Shown here: piece after piece, positions 31,814-41,303 of the stretch
Position numbering within the stretch: the stretch's first letter is position 1
Layout: every line of letters begins with the position of its first letter
Assembly (NCBI GenBank): GCA_963809205.1
Contig: CAWEIS010000001.1
Location: 186,001 to 250,000 of the forward strand
Source of the DNA: DATLLN01 sp963809205
GTDB taxonomy: Bacteria > Actinomycetota > Thermoleophilia > Gaiellales > JAICJC01
Direction: 5' to 3'
Length of the DNA: 64,000 nt
Translations under genes and position numbers: made by a program
Notes under the pieces: model-generated
What the model saw: only the letters and a program-made list of their open reading frames with translations
The model's database searches: none
Told to the model about the DNA's origin: nothing

Positions 31814-33300
31814 AGCGACTCCGCCAGCTCGACGAGCAGCCGCACGCCGAACCCGGTGCCTCCCTTGGCGTAGTAATCGCGCGGCCGGGTCAGGTCGGCC
31901 GGGCCGGCGATGTCGAGGTGAGCCCATGGCCCGTCGCCGGCGAACTCCGACAGGAAGTGCGCGGCGTAGCAGGGCTGCGCGGCGCCGGACGTCCCCGCGT
32001 TGGCCATGTCGGCGATGTCCGACCGGTAGAGGCGGCGGAAGGTGTCGTGGAGCGGCATCGGCCAGAGGTGGTCGCCGCTGCGCTCGCCGGCGGCCATCAG
32101 CCGGTCGACCCACTCCTGGTCGCGCCCGAACAGGCCGCCATGGAAGTCGCCCAGCCCGGTGACGATGCCCCCGGTCAGCGTCGCCAGGTCGACGACGTGG
32201 GTCGCGCCCTCGCCGCGCGCGTAGTGGAGGCAGTCGGCCAGCACCAGCCGCCCCTCGGCGTCGGTGTTGGTGATCTCGATCGTCTTGCCGTTGGCCGCGG
32301 TGACGACGTCGTCGACCTTCATCGCGTCCCGGGCGACCATGTTCTCGCAGGCGCCGACCACCATGACGACGCGAATCGGCAGGCCCAGCTCGGCGATCGC
32401 GGAGGTCGCCTCGATCGCAGCCGCCGCGCCCGACATGTCGTACTTCATGCCGACCAGCGAGTTCCGCGGCTTCAGGCTGTAGCCGCCGCTGTCATACGTC
32501 AGCCCCTTGCCGACGATGCCCAGCACGACCTCGCCGCGGCGTCGCGGCGCCCGCTGCGGGGTGTGCTCGAGGGCGATCAGCAAGGGCGGGCGGCTGCTCG
32601 CCTGCGCCGTTGCCAGGAAGGCACCCATGCGTCGCCGCTCGAGGCCGCGCCGATCGAGTACGCGCACCCGCAGCGCGGCATGCTCCCGCGCCAGCTCGCG
32701 TGCGCGGTCGGCCAGCTCCTGCGGGCCGAGGACGTTGGGCGGTGCGTTCTGCAGGTCGCGCGCGCGGTTCGTGGCGGCGGCGACCAGTGCGGCCCGTCGC
32801 GCGGCCGCGCCGACCGCGCGCTCCGGCGTCAGCAGGCTCAGCGATGCGGGCACCGGCGGGAGGTCGCGCCGCGTGCGGAAGCGGTCGTAGCGGTAGGTGC
32901 CGATGGCGACGCCGTCGACGATGCAGCGCGCCGCCTCCGCGGCGTCGAAGCCGGGGATGTCCGCCACCATGGCCATCCGGGTGCCGCGGGCGCGCTGCAG
33001 GGCGCGCGCCGCAGCCGCCGCTGCGTTGCGCAGCTCATCGGCACCCGCCTTCGCGCCCGGTCCCATGCCCGCCACGGCAACACGCCTGGCACGGATTCCG
33101 CGTCCCTCCGTGTGCAGCACGGTCACCGAGCCGGCACCCGGCCGCACCTCGCCTGCGCGGATCAGGCGGGAGATCTCGCCGCCCAGCGCCTCATCCAACT
33201 CGGCGACGGCGCCGGCCAGCTCCAGGGGCTTGGTCACGGCGACCGCGAGCAGATCGGCCTGGACGGAGGTGGGCTTCGCGGCGGAGGTCGTGATCCTCAT
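31807..33300 (-). CDS. pepA: Leucyl aminopeptidase (M17)
   Basis: Cytosolic two-metal aminopeptidase of 497 residues. The catalytic C-terminal half has IVGKGLTYDSGGYSLKPRN, MKYDMSGAAAAIEA, ENMVARDAMKVDDVV and the M17 signature NTDAEGRLVLAD. The N-terminal half (about 1-170) is the macrodomain-like region. It removes N-terminal residues, often Leu, from peptides. First gene of an operon with an acyl-CoA dehydrogenase and a small membrane protein. The start at 33300 is divergent from trpB2, with 48 nt between. Confidence 0.94.
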   Translation of the reverse strand: MRITTSAAKPTSVQADLLAVAVTKPLELAGAVAELDEALGGEISRLIRAGEVRPGAGSVTVLHTEGRGIRARRVAVAGMGPGAKAGADELRNAAAAAARALQRARGTRMAMVADIPGFDAAEAARCIVDGVAIGTYRYDRFRTRRDLPPVPASLSLLTPERAVGAAARRAALVAAATNRARDLQNAPPNVLGPQELADRARELAREHAALRVRVLDRRGLERRRMGAFLATAQASSRPPLLIALEHTPQRAPRRRGEVVLGIVGKGLTYDSGGYSLKPRNSLVGMKYDMSGAAAAIEATSAIAELGLPIRVVMVVGACENMVARDAMKVDDVVTAANGKTIEITNTDAEGRLVLADCLHYARGEGATHVVDLATLTGGIVTGLGDFHGGLFGRDQEWVDRLMAAGERSGDHLWPMPLHDTFRRLYRSDIADMANAGTSGAAQPCYAAHFLSEFAGDGPWAHLDIAGPADLTRPRDYYAKGGTGFGVRLLVELAESLC

Positions 33301-33348
33301 GCGGGTCTGAGTATCCTAGGGCTCCCCCACGACGGCGAGAGGACGATC

Positions 33349-34728
33349 ATGAGCGACACCAAGATCCAGCTGCCGGAAAGCGAGATCCCGCGGCACTGGT
33401 ACAACATCGCGGCCGACATGCCGAACCGGCCGCAGCCGCCGCTCCATCCGGGCACCGGCGAGCCCGTGGGGCCCGACGATCTGGCGCCGCTGTTCCCGAT
33501 GGACATCATCCTCCAGGAGGTCTCGACCGATCCCGAGGTCGCCGTGCCGGAGGAGGTGCTGGACGTCTACCGGATGTGGCGCCCGACGCCGCTCTACCGC
33601 GCACGCCGGCTGGAGCAGGCTCTGGGCACCGGCTCCCGCATCTACTACAAGTACGAGGGCGTCTCGCCCGCCGGGTCGCACAAGCCGAACACCGCCGTGC
33701 CGCAGGCCTTCTACAGCGCGAGGGCCGGCCGCAAGCGCCTGGCGACCGAGACCGGAGCCGGCCAGTGGGGGTCGTCGCTCGCGCTCGCCTGCCAGGTGTT
33801 CGGGCTGGAGTGCAAGGTCTACATGGTGCGGGTCAGCTACGAGCAGAAGCCGTACCGCCGGATCATGATGGAGACGTGGGGCGCCGACGTCGTCCCCAGC
33901 CCGTCGCCCGACACCAACGCCGGCCGCCAGATCCGCGAGGCCGACCCCGACTCCCCGGGCAGCCTGGGGATCGCCATCTCCGAGGCCGTCGAGGACGCCG
34001 CGACGCGTGAGGACACCAGCTACTCGCTGGGCTCCGTCCTCAACCACGTGCTGATGCACCAGACGGTCATCGGCCAGGAGGCGCAGAAGCAGCTCGCGGT
34101 GGCGGGCGAGCACGGCATCGACGTCATCATCGGCTGCGTCGGCGGCGGCAGCAACTTCGGCGGCCTGGCGCTGCCCTTCGTCCGCGACAAGATCGCCGGC
34201 GCCGACATCGAGATCGTCGCCTGCGAGCCAGCCGCCTGCCCGACGCTGACCCGCGGCCCCTTCGCGTACGACTTCGGCGACACCGGCCGGCTGACGCCGC
34301 TGGTGCCGATGCACACGCTGGGCCACGACTTCGTCCCGCCGGGCATCCACGCCGGCGGCCTGCGCTACCACGGCGCGGCGCCGATCGTGTCCCAGCTGCT
34401 GCTGGACGGGCTGATCCGGGCGGAGGCGTTCACCCAGACCGAGGTGTTCGAGGCCGCGATGACCTTCGCCCGCGCCGAGGCGATCATCCCGGCGCCCGAG
34501 AGCTCCCACGCGATCAAGGGGGCCATCGACGCCGCCCGACGTGCCGACGAGGCCGGCACCTCACAGGCGATCCTGTTCAACCTCTCCGGCCACGGGCACT
34601 TCGACATGGCCGCCTACGACGCCTACCTCCATGGCGAGCTCGAGGACTACGAGCTGCCCGAGGCCGAGATCCAGCGGGCGCTCCGGGCGATCGAGTCGCT
34701 GCCCAAGCCGGCGGGGGTGACCGCCTAG
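33349..34728 (+). CDS. trpB2: TrpB2-type stand-alone tryptophan synthase beta chain
   Basis: PLP enzyme of 459 residues of the TrpB2 group. It is longer than TrpB1, with an extra N-terminal segment (IPRHWYNIAADMPNRPQPPLHP). The PLP lysine is in PAGSHKPNTAVPQ, and ETGAGQWGSSLALA and CVGGGSNFGGLALPF are family motifs. TrpB2 makes tryptophan from indole and serine without TrpA. The classical trpB with trpA lies 26 kb away, so the genome has both forms. GAGAGGA lies 6 nt before the ATG. The next gene starts 3 nt after the stop. Confidence 0.94.
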   Translation: MSDTKIQLPESEIPRHWYNIAADMPNRPQPPLHPGTGEPVGPDDLAPLFPMDIILQEVSTDPEVAVPEEVLDVYRMWRPTPLYRARRLEQALGTGSRIYYKYEGVSPAGSHKPNTAVPQAFYSARAGRKRLATETGAGQWGSSLALACQVFGLECKVYMVRVSYEQKPYRRIMMETWGADVVPSPSPDTNAGRQIREADPDSPGSLGIAISEAVEDAATREDTSYSLGSVLNHVLMHQTVIGQEAQKQLAVAGEHGIDVIIGCVGGGSNFGGLALPFVRDKIAGADIEIVACEPAACPTLTRGPFAYDFGDTGRLTPLVPMHTLGHDFVPPGIHAGGLRYHGAAPIVSQLLLDGLIRAEAFTQTEVFEAAMTFARAEAIIPAPESSHAIKGAIDAARRADEAGTSQAILFNLSGHGHFDMAAYDAYLHGELEDYELPEAEIQRALRAIESLPKPAGVTA

Positions 34729-34731
34729 CAC

Positions 34732-37700
34732 ATGCCGATCATCACCTGCCCGGCGTGCGGTGGGGCGATCCCCGACGGCGCGCGTTTCTGCCCGAGCTGC
34801 GGCCGGCCGGTCTCGGTGGCCGGCGGCGAGGAACGGAAGCTGGCGACCATCGTCTTCGCCGACCTGACGGACTCGAGCCAGCTCGCGACCAGAATGGACG
34901 CCGAGGCGCTGCGGGCGCTGCTGGCCGATGTCTACGACCAGCTGTCTCAGGTGGTGGCGTCGTTCGGCGGCACGGTGGAGAAGTTCATCGGTGACGCGAT
35001 CATGGCCGTGTTCGGCGTGCCCACAGCGCACGAGGACGACCCGGAGCGCGCCGTCCGCGCCGCGCTCGGTATGCGGTCGCGGCTGACCGGCATCGCCCGG
35101 CGCCACGGCCAGGATCTGATCCTGCGCGTGGGCGTCAACACCGGCGTCGTCGCGACCGGCTCCGACATCGGCCGCGACTTCCTGGTCACCGGCGACGCCG
35201 TCAACGTCGCCGCGCGCCTGCAACAGGCGGCCGAGCCCGGCGAGGTGCTGGTCGGCGACCGCACCTTCCGCGCGCTCCAGCCGCTCGTCCAGACCGTCCA
35301 GCCGCGCACGGTGATGTTCAAGGGCCGCGAGGGCGGCATCCCGGCCCACGCGGTCGAGCGCATCGCGCCCTCGACCGTGTACCGGCAGCGCCGGTCGTCC
35401 GGCCCGTTCGTCGGCCGGTCGGGCGAGCTGTCGCTGATCGCGACCCTGTGCGACCGCGCCGTCGAGCACCGCCGCCCGCACATGGTCACCGTGGTCGGCG
35501 AGCCGGGGATCGGCAAGAGCCGGCTGGCCGAGGAGGTCGTGATCGAGCTGCAGTCGCATGACGAGCCGCCCCAGCTGTGGGTCTGCCGGTGCCGCCCCTA
35601 CGGCGAGGGCGGCGCCTTCCAGCCGCTGGCCGACCTGCTCCGGCGGAGCGCCGCGGTCGACCCGTCGGCGAGCGTCGAGGAGGCGCGGGCCGCGGTGCGC
35701 GGACTGCTCCAGGCACTGGTCGGCGAGGACTGCGACGACGACGTCATGGTGGTGCTGCGCACAGCCGGCCTGGCCGAGCGGGAGGCGCCCGACGACGACG
35801 AGCCGGCCTCCGCCGCCCTGCGGGCGCGCGGCGCCTGGCGCACGGTGCTGGTGGCGCTGGCGGAGCGGGCGCCGGTGCTGTTGGTGATCGAGGACGCGCA
35901 GTGGGCCGAGCCGGGGCTGCTCGACCTGGTCGAGGACGTCACCTCCGGTGACCTGCGGGTACCGCTGGTCGCGCTGGTGCTCGCCCGTGACGAGCTGCTC
36001 GCCTCGCGCCCGGGCTGGGGCGCCCGCTCGCGCAACGCCACGGTCGTCACGCTGGACGCGATCGACGACGGCGAGATGCTCCGGCTGGCCGCCGCCATCT
36101 CGGGCAACGGCTCCGGTGACGACGCGATCGAGCTTGCCGGCGGCAACCCGTTCTTCCTGGAGGAGATCCTGCACATGCGCGGCGAGGGCGGTGGCGCCGT
36201 CGTCCCCGAGACCGTGCACGGGGTGATCGCCGCGCGTCTCGACCTGCTGTCGCCTGACGAGAAGCGGCTGCTGCAGCGCGCGGCGGTGGTCGGGCGGACG
36301 TTCTCCAAGGATCACCTGGCTGCGGTCGACGTGGACACGCCGGAGCGGCTGCTGGGCGGCCTGGCGGCGCGCGACATGGTGCAGCCGCTGGGATCGGAGT
36401 GGGCGTTCAAGCACATGCTGATCCGCGACGTCGCCTACGAGTCGCTGGTGCGCACCGACAAGGCGCGGCTCCACCTCGCCCTGGCGCGATGGCTGGAGGA
36501 GGGCGGGCACGGCGACCGTCAGGTGATCGCCACCCACTACGCCGTCGCCGCCGGGCTGGGGCTGTCGGAGGCGCGCAGCGATGCCGTGCGGCTGCTGCTG
36601 GATGCCGCGTTCGACGCCCGCCGGGCGGGCGCGCACGGCCTCGGCCTGCGGCAGGCAGAGCGTGCCCTGGCGCTGGCCGCCGACGACCGCGAGCGGTGCG
36701 CGTCGTACGAGGCGGTCGGCGACGCGTTCTGGATGGCCGAGCAGATCGAGAAGGCGTTCGAGGCGTACGACCGCGCGCTGGAGCATGGCGTCGCCGCAGG
36801 CCTGCCCCCCTCGGACATGGCCCGCCTGCGCTGGAAGTGGGCCGACGCGCCGACGCGCTGGAGCGCGAGCAAGGCGATGGCGGCCACCCGCGAGCGGATC
36901 GAGGACGAGATCGCCCGCGGGCTGGACGACGCGGCCGCGGCGGGCGACGAGGCGATGGAGGCCCGGCTGCTGACCGCCGGTGCGCTGTTCACGTGGCGGG
37001 TCGAGACGTCCGCGGAGCCGCAGGAGCTCGCGCTGACGGTGGCCGACCGGGCGCTGGAGATCGCCGAGCGGCTGGGCCGGCCGGGCACGACGTCGGCCGC
37101 CCGCGATGCGCGGACGGTGCTGCTCCACGCGCTCAACCGCTATGACGAGGCCGCCGAGAACGACGAGGCCCGGTTCGCGCTGCTGCCCAAGATCCGCTGG
37201 CGCGAGGAGCAGATGGACGTCTGTGCCGCCTCCGCCCGCACCCGGCAGGCGCTCGGCGACTTCGCCGGATCGGTCGAGGCCGTCCGCAAGGCCGAGCAGC
37301 TGACGCAGCGCGACGATCCCCGGTGGCTTTCGCTGCCGGCGCGGATCCTGGTCGAGACCTACTTCCTGTGGGACCGCTGGGACGACGCGCTCGACTCATA
37401 CGAGCGGTTCCTGGACGTGTTCCGGCGGACCGCGGCCGCCCGCCGCCAGGCGATGATCGGCGGGGTTGCCTCCGGCGCCGTCGCCGGCGTGCACATCCTG
37501 CGCGGCGAGCAGGAGCGGGCCGAGCGGATCGAGCAGCGGATGGGCCCGGAGGCGCACCAGGGGTTCGGCGTGACGTTCGGGCACGCGCTGCTCGGCATCG
37601 GCGAGCCGGCCTTGGCGCTCGACCGGGTGCGCGGCCTCAAGGGCAACCGCTGGCGCGCATGGGCGATCGAGGCGGAGGCGCATGCGATGCTGGGCGACCT

Positions 37701-37959
37701 GGACGGGCTCGACCGGGCGCTGACGCGGGTGCGCGACGAGCCGCAGCTCGAGCGGGTGCCGCGCGTGGCCGCACAGTTCAACCGGGCCCGGGGGATCGCC
37801 GGCGACGAGTTCGCGCTGCGCAGCGCGGCGGCGACCTTCGAGGAGCTGGGCTGCCGGTTCGAGCGGGCCCGCTGCCTGGAGATGCTGGGGCAGGACGAGG
37901 AGGCGCGCCTGGTCTACGAGCAGTTCGGCGCCGAGCCGGCGCTCTGCCGCGTCAGGTGA
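34732..37959 (+). CDS. Zinc ribbon-class III cyclase-AAA ATPase-TPR signalling protein
   Basis: Protein of 1075 residues. A two-CxxC zinc ribbon (CPACGG and CPSCGR, 5-25) precedes a class III cyclase domain (about 38-215: ATIVFADLTDSSQLATRM, FIGDAIMAVFGVP, VTGDAVNVAARLQQAA). An AAA/STAND-type ATPase follows (P-loop VVGEPGIGKSR near 258-268, Walker B LLVIEDAQWAE), then about 500 residues of TPR-like helices. The architecture resembles mycobacterial cyclase-MalT-like regulators but without a LuxR DNA-binding domain. It should integrate ligand or protein binding with cyclic nucleotide synthesis. Starts 3 nt after trpB2, which suggests cotranscription. Confidence 0.9.
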   Translation: MPIITCPACGGAIPDGARFCPSCGRPVSVAGGEERKLATIVFADLTDSSQLATRMDAEALRALLADVYDQLSQVVASFGGTVEKFIGDAIMAVFGVPTAHEDDPERAVRAALGMRSRLTGIARRHGQDLILRVGVNTGVVATGSDIGRDFLVTGDAVNVAARLQQAAEPGEVLVGDRTFRALQPLVQTVQPRTVMFKGREGGIPAHAVERIAPSTVYRQRRSSGPFVGRSGELSLIATLCDRAVEHRRPHMVTVVGEPGIGKSRLAEEVVIELQSHDEPPQLWVCRCRPYGEGGAFQPLADLLRRSAAVDPSASVEEARAAVRGLLQALVGEDCDDDVMVVLRTAGLAEREAPDDDEPASAALRARGAWRTVLVALAERAPVLLVIEDAQWAEPGLLDLVEDVTSGDLRVPLVALVLARDELLASRPGWGARSRNATVVTLDAIDDGEMLRLAAAISGNGSGDDAIELAGGNPFFLEEILHMRGEGGGAVVPETVHGVIAARLDLLSPDEKRLLQRAAVVGRTFSKDHLAAVDVDTPERLLGGLAARDMVQPLGSEWAFKHMLIRDVAYESLVRTDKARLHLALARWLEEGGHGDRQVIATHYAVAAGLGLSEARSDAVRLLLDAAFDARRAGAHGLGLRQAERALALAADDRERCASYEAVGDAFWMAEQIEKAFEAYDRALEHGVAAGLPPSDMARLRWKWADAPTRWSASKAMAATRERIEDEIARGLDDAAAAGDEAMEARLLTAGALFTWRVETSAEPQELALTVADRALEIAERLGRPGTTSAARDARTVLLHALNRYDEAAENDEARFALLPKIRWREEQMDVCAASARTRQALGDFAGSVEAVRKAEQLTQRDDPRWLSLPARILVETYFLWDRWDDALDSYERFLDVFRRTAAARRQAMIGGVASGAVAGVHILRGEQERAERIEQRMGPEAHQGFGVTFGHALLGIGEPALALDRVRGLKGNRWRAWAIEAEAHAMLGDLDGLDRALTRVRDEPQLERVPRVAAQFNRARGIAGDEFALRSAAATFEELGCRFERARCLEMLGQDEEARLVYEQFGAEPALCRVR

Positions 37960-39154
37960 GGAGCGGTTCGGCCAGGTAGCCGCCGGCGGTGCCCGGAGGC
38001 ACAGCCCACAGCCCGCTGGACGTGTGCTGGATGTACTCGTTCAGGTGGTCCGACGACGCCAGCCGCTGCTGGATCGGGACGAACTGGGCGCGCGGGTCGC
38101 GCTGGTAGGCCAGAAAGAAGAGGCCGGCGTCGGACTGCGTCAGCCCCGGGGCCATGCCGTCGTCGAAGTTGTAGCCCCGGCGGAGGATCCGCTGCCGCTC
38201 GCTGGCCGCACCCGTGCGCGGGTTGGCCAGGCGGATGTGCGCATCCTGCGGCAGCTTCGCGTCGACCACTCGGTCGTGCTCGGACGAGCCGCCGAACGGC
38301 GCGCCGTTGCCCTTCCGCCGGCCGAAGATCGACTCCTGCTCGCCGATCGGGGTGCGATCCCAGGCCTCGATGCGGATCCGCACGCGGCGGCTGACCAGGT
38401 AGCTGCCGCCGGTGATCCACGGCTGGCCGTCGGATGCCGACGCCCAGACGTTCGACCCCATCAGGTCGGCGTCGGACGCGTCGAGGTTCGCTGTGCCGTC
38501 CTTGAAGCCCATCAGGTTGCGCGGCGTCCTGCCCTCGCCGGGCAGGCCGAGGAACCCGCTCTGCGTCCAGCGCAGCGCGACGGTGCCGAGGCCGATCCGC
38601 GTCAGGTTGCGCTGCGCGTGGTACGCGATCTGTGGATCGTCCGCACACACCTGCAGGCAGACGTCGCCGTTCGAATGGCCGGGGACGAGCGCGTCGCCGG
38701 CGAAGTCGGGGAGTGGCGCCAGCTGCTCGGGCCGCTGTGACTCGAGGCCGAGCCGGTCGAAGAACGTCGGCCCAAGCCCCAGCGTCACCGTCAGCCGTGC
38801 TGCCGGCAGGCCGTCGGCCTCGCCGGTGTCGATCGGCGGCGCCCACTGGTTGCGCTCGATCCTGCCCAGCGAACGGCCGCCCGCCATCAGCGCCGCGGCG
38901 GCCGTCCACCGGCGCATCAGGCGGGTCACGTCGTCGCGCGACGCCCTCGTCAGGTCGAAGGCCGCGAAGCGTAGGTGCGCCTGCTGCGGCGTCGTGATCC
39001 CCGCCTGGTGGTCGCCGTGGAACTCGACCGTGTCTGTGACAGCCGTGCGGCCGTCGATGGTCGCGATCGCGCCGCCCGCGGCGGCAGCACCGGCCGCGCC
39101 GCCGGCGAGCGCCAGCAGCCGGCGGCGCGACATCCCGCCGGCACCCGAGCTCAC
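37952..39154 (-). CDS. efeB: Deferrochelatase/DyP-type heme peroxidase EfeB
   Basis: Exported heme peroxidase of 400 residues. The N terminus is a Tat signal (MSRRRLLALAGGAAGAAAAG, twin arginine), and the DyP signature GFKDGT has its catalytic Asp at about residue 219. Other family stretches are SGFLGLPGEGRTPRNLMG and RRGYNFDDGM. EfeB works with EfeU and EfeO in low-iron ferrous uptake and has been proposed to release iron from heme. The GTG at 39154 overlaps the EfeUO stop by 4 nt; an internal ATG at 39133 is a less coupled alternative. Overlaps the convergent cyclase gene by 8 nt. Confidence 0.94.
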   Translation of the reverse strand: MSSGAGGMSRRRLLALAGGAAGAAAAGGAIATIDGRTAVTDTVEFHGDHQAGITTPQQAHLRFAAFDLTRASRDDVTRLMRRWTAAAALMAGGRSLGRIERNQWAPPIDTGEADGLPAARLTVTLGLGPTFFDRLGLESQRPEQLAPLPDFAGDALVPGHSNGDVCLQVCADDPQIAYHAQRNLTRIGLGTVALRWTQSGFLGLPGEGRTPRNLMGFKDGTANLDASDADLMGSNVWASASDGQPWITGGSYLVSRRVRIRIEAWDRTPIGEQESIFGRRKGNGAPFGGSSEHDRVVDAKLPQDAHIRLANPRTGAASERQRILRRGYNFDDGMAPGLTQSDAGLFFLAYQRDPRAQFVPIQQRLASSDHLNEYIQHTSSGLWAVPPGTAGGYLAEPLLT

Positions 39155-41073
39155 CGCAGGACCGCCGGGGCGACCTCGCTGATCGGCTGGGCCAGGGCGT
39201 CGATCGACTCGGACAGCTTCTTCGTGTCCGCGTCGTTCAGCTTGGTGTAGAGGACGTAGCCTGAGCCCGAGCGGTACGGATCGAGCGACTGATCGACCTC
39301 CGTGAAGCGCCGCCGGATCTCGGACAGCAGCTCCGGATCGCCCTTGGCGAGGATCGGGGTGACGGCGACGACGGCGGCCTTCGCGCCGTCGACGTTCGCC
39401 CGGAAGTCCCACAGGTCGGTGTGCGAGTACCGGTCCTCCTCGCCGGTGATCTTCGACGCCGCGACCTCGTCCAGGAGGCTCTTGGCGCCGTTGGCGATCT
39501 GCGCCGTCTGCAGCGGGACGCTCTGCACAAGCCCCTGCAGCCGCAGCGTGTTGGCCAGCAGCCGGTCGGCGATCGGCGTCGCACCCTTGGTCGTGTTGTC
39601 CACCCAGAGCAGCTTCTCGAGCTTGTGGAAGCCCTCCCACTCGGACTGCGGTACGTCGCCCGCACGGGCGTCCATCAGCGGGTCGAGGTCGCCGAAGCTC
39701 TCGGCCACCGGCTCGACGCGCTCGTACGGCTCGCGCGTCGTCGGGTAGAGCTGCTTGGCCTTCTGGATGCCGCCCGCGGCGATCGCGTTGCGGAACGCCT
39801 GCGTGCGCTTGACCAGCAGCGCCGTCTGGGCGATCAGGTAGTCGCGGTATCGGGCGACCGCCTGCTTGTCGGCGACCGACGCGGCGACCAGCGCCGTGCC
39901 GCCGACCTCGAGCGCGCCCTTCTCATTGTCGGCGCCCGGGCAGAAGGTGGTGAAGGTGCCCGGGTCGAGGGTCAGCGAGAACGACTTGGTCAGCCCGTCG
40001 GGCAGGTTCTCGACCTCGCCGAGGATGTGGTCGCCGTCCAGGATCTCGTACTCGGTGACCTGGTCGGCGCCGTCATTGGTGACCTTGAAGGTGACGTCCC
40101 CGGCCGGCACCTTGAGCGTCGCCGGCTGGCAGCCCTGGTTGGTGATCGAGACTGCGGCCACCTTGCCGTCGCCGCTGCCCCCTCCGCTGCCCGAGCCCGA
40201 GCCGCAGCCCGCGGCGACGAGCAGGATGAGCGCCAGCGTGGCTGTCGCGGCCGTCGCCCGCGTCCGCAGGTGGCGCCCGCTCGGCCACAGCACGTAGGCC
40301 ATCATCGGGATCGCGTACAGCAGCCAGGCCAGCACCTCGCCGACCGTCGGCTGCGTCTGGATGCCGAACATGCCGGTGACCAGCGCCTGGAGCACGCTGC
40401 CGGGCTCGATGACGGTGGTCAGGTCGGCCGCCTGGCTCTGCAGGGAGTCGAACCAGCCGGCCTCGTGCGCCGTGTGCACGGCCGACGACACCAGGCCGGC
40501 GGCGACCAGCACCAGCACCACGCCGGTGATCCGGAAGAAGCGGGCCAGGTTGATGCGCACGCCGCCGCGGTAGATCGCATAGCCGAGCACGGCGGCGACG
40601 GCGATGCCGAGCACGGCGCCGCCGCCCGAGGCGACCGGACGGGCGGACTGCTGGAACACCGCGACCAGGAAGACCGCCGTCTCCAGGCCCTCGCGGAGCA
40701 CGGCGAAGAAGGCCATGCCGACCAGGGCGATCGTCGACCCGTTGGCCAGCGCGTCTGCGGCGTCGGTCTCGATCATCGACTTCATGCGCGGCCCGTGGCG
40801 CCGGCACCAGACGATCATCCAGGTGACCGCGCCGGCCGCGACCAGCGCGATGATGGTTTCGAGGCCCTCCTGCTGGCGCTGCGGCAGCGCCTCGTCGGCC
40901 ACCTGCAGGCCGATCCCCACCGCCAGGCAGATGCCGACGGCGGCGAGCACGCCCAGCCACATCGGGCGGAGCGCGTCGCGCCGGCCCGAGCGCGCCAGGA
41001 ACGCCGCGATGATGCCGACGATCAGCGCCGCTTCGAGCCCCTCACGGAGCCCGATCACGAACGCCGGAATCAC
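39151..41073 (-). CDS. efeUO: EfeU-EfeO fusion: ferrous iron permease joined to its M75/cupredoxin subunit
   Basis: Membrane protein of 640 residues. Residues 1-280 are the FTR1-type permease EfeU with seven helices and both REGLE iron motifs (FVIGLREGLEAAL and FAVLREGLETAVF). After the last helix comes a lipobox-like LLVAAGC at Cys290 and a Gly/Ser linker, then EfeO: a cupredoxin-like domain (about 305-395) and an M75 imelysin-like helical domain (about 400-640) with the HxxE iron motif HKLE at 483-486. EfeU and EfeO are normally separate proteins. The GTG at 41073 gives the usual EfeU start (MIPAFVIGLREG). Upstream lies a tandem operator. Confidence 0.93.
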   Translation of the reverse strand: MIPAFVIGLREGLEAALIVGIIAAFLARSGRRDALRPMWLGVLAAVGICLAVGIGLQVADEALPQRQQEGLETIIALVAAGAVTWMIVWCRRHGPRMKSMIETDAADALANGSTIALVGMAFFAVLREGLETAVFLVAVFQQSARPVASGGGAVLGIAVAAVLGYAIYRGGVRINLARFFRITGVVLVLVAAGLVSSAVHTAHEAGWFDSLQSQAADLTTVIEPGSVLQALVTGMFGIQTQPTVGEVLAWLLYAIPMMAYVLWPSGRHLRTRATAATATLALILLVAAGCGSGSGSGGGSGDGKVAAVSITNQGCQPATLKVPAGDVTFKVTNDGADQVTEYEILDGDHILGEVENLPDGLTKSFSLTLDPGTFTTFCPGADNEKGALEVGGTALVAASVADKQAVARYRDYLIAQTALLVKRTQAFRNAIAAGGIQKAKQLYPTTREPYERVEPVAESFGDLDPLMDARAGDVPQSEWEGFHKLEKLLWVDNTTKGATPIADRLLANTLRLQGLVQSVPLQTAQIANGAKSLLDEVAASKITGEEDRYSHTDLWDFRANVDGAKAAVVAVTPILAKGDPELLSEIRRRFTEVDQSLDPYRSGSGYVLYTKLNDADTKKLSESIDALAQPISEVAPAVLR

Positions 41074-41240
41074 GACCGGTCTCCGCTGGTTCCGGCCCCG
41101 TCGCTCTCGGCCGCCGCCGAGGCGAGCGGGCCACGGCGGCGGGCGGCAACGACGTGGTCGGATGTAGCTGAAACTCTGAGCGCCAACGCAGGGACCTCCG
41201 GATCGACGGTGGATGTCTCGCGGCCGCCCCCGCGCGCTGC

Positions 41241-41273
41241 TTAGGTAACCCTAAGACTTAGGGAACCCTAAGG
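41241..41273. promoter_or_regulatory. Tandem palindromic operator, possibly iron-responsive (DtxR/IdeR-like)
   Basis: Two copies of a TTAGG(G/T)AACCCTAA palindrome, at 41241-41255 and 41258-41273, 17 bp apart, about 170-200 bp upstream of the efeUO start. The TTAGG..CCTAA half-sites resemble DtxR/IdeR boxes, and iron uptake genes are their classic targets. The site is shorter than the 19-bp consensus, so the regulator family is inferred. It also lies only about 30 bp past the end of the giant repeat gene. Confidence 0.55.
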
Positions 41274-41303
41274 TGCCGTACCCGCGCTGTCAAGCGGGTA
41301 CCG

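Noticed and set aside
41241..41273. Transcription terminator of the giant gene
   Set aside because: The palindromes lie past its stop but are tandem, symmetric, AT-rich in their arms and without a T-run; an operator before efeUO explains both copies better.
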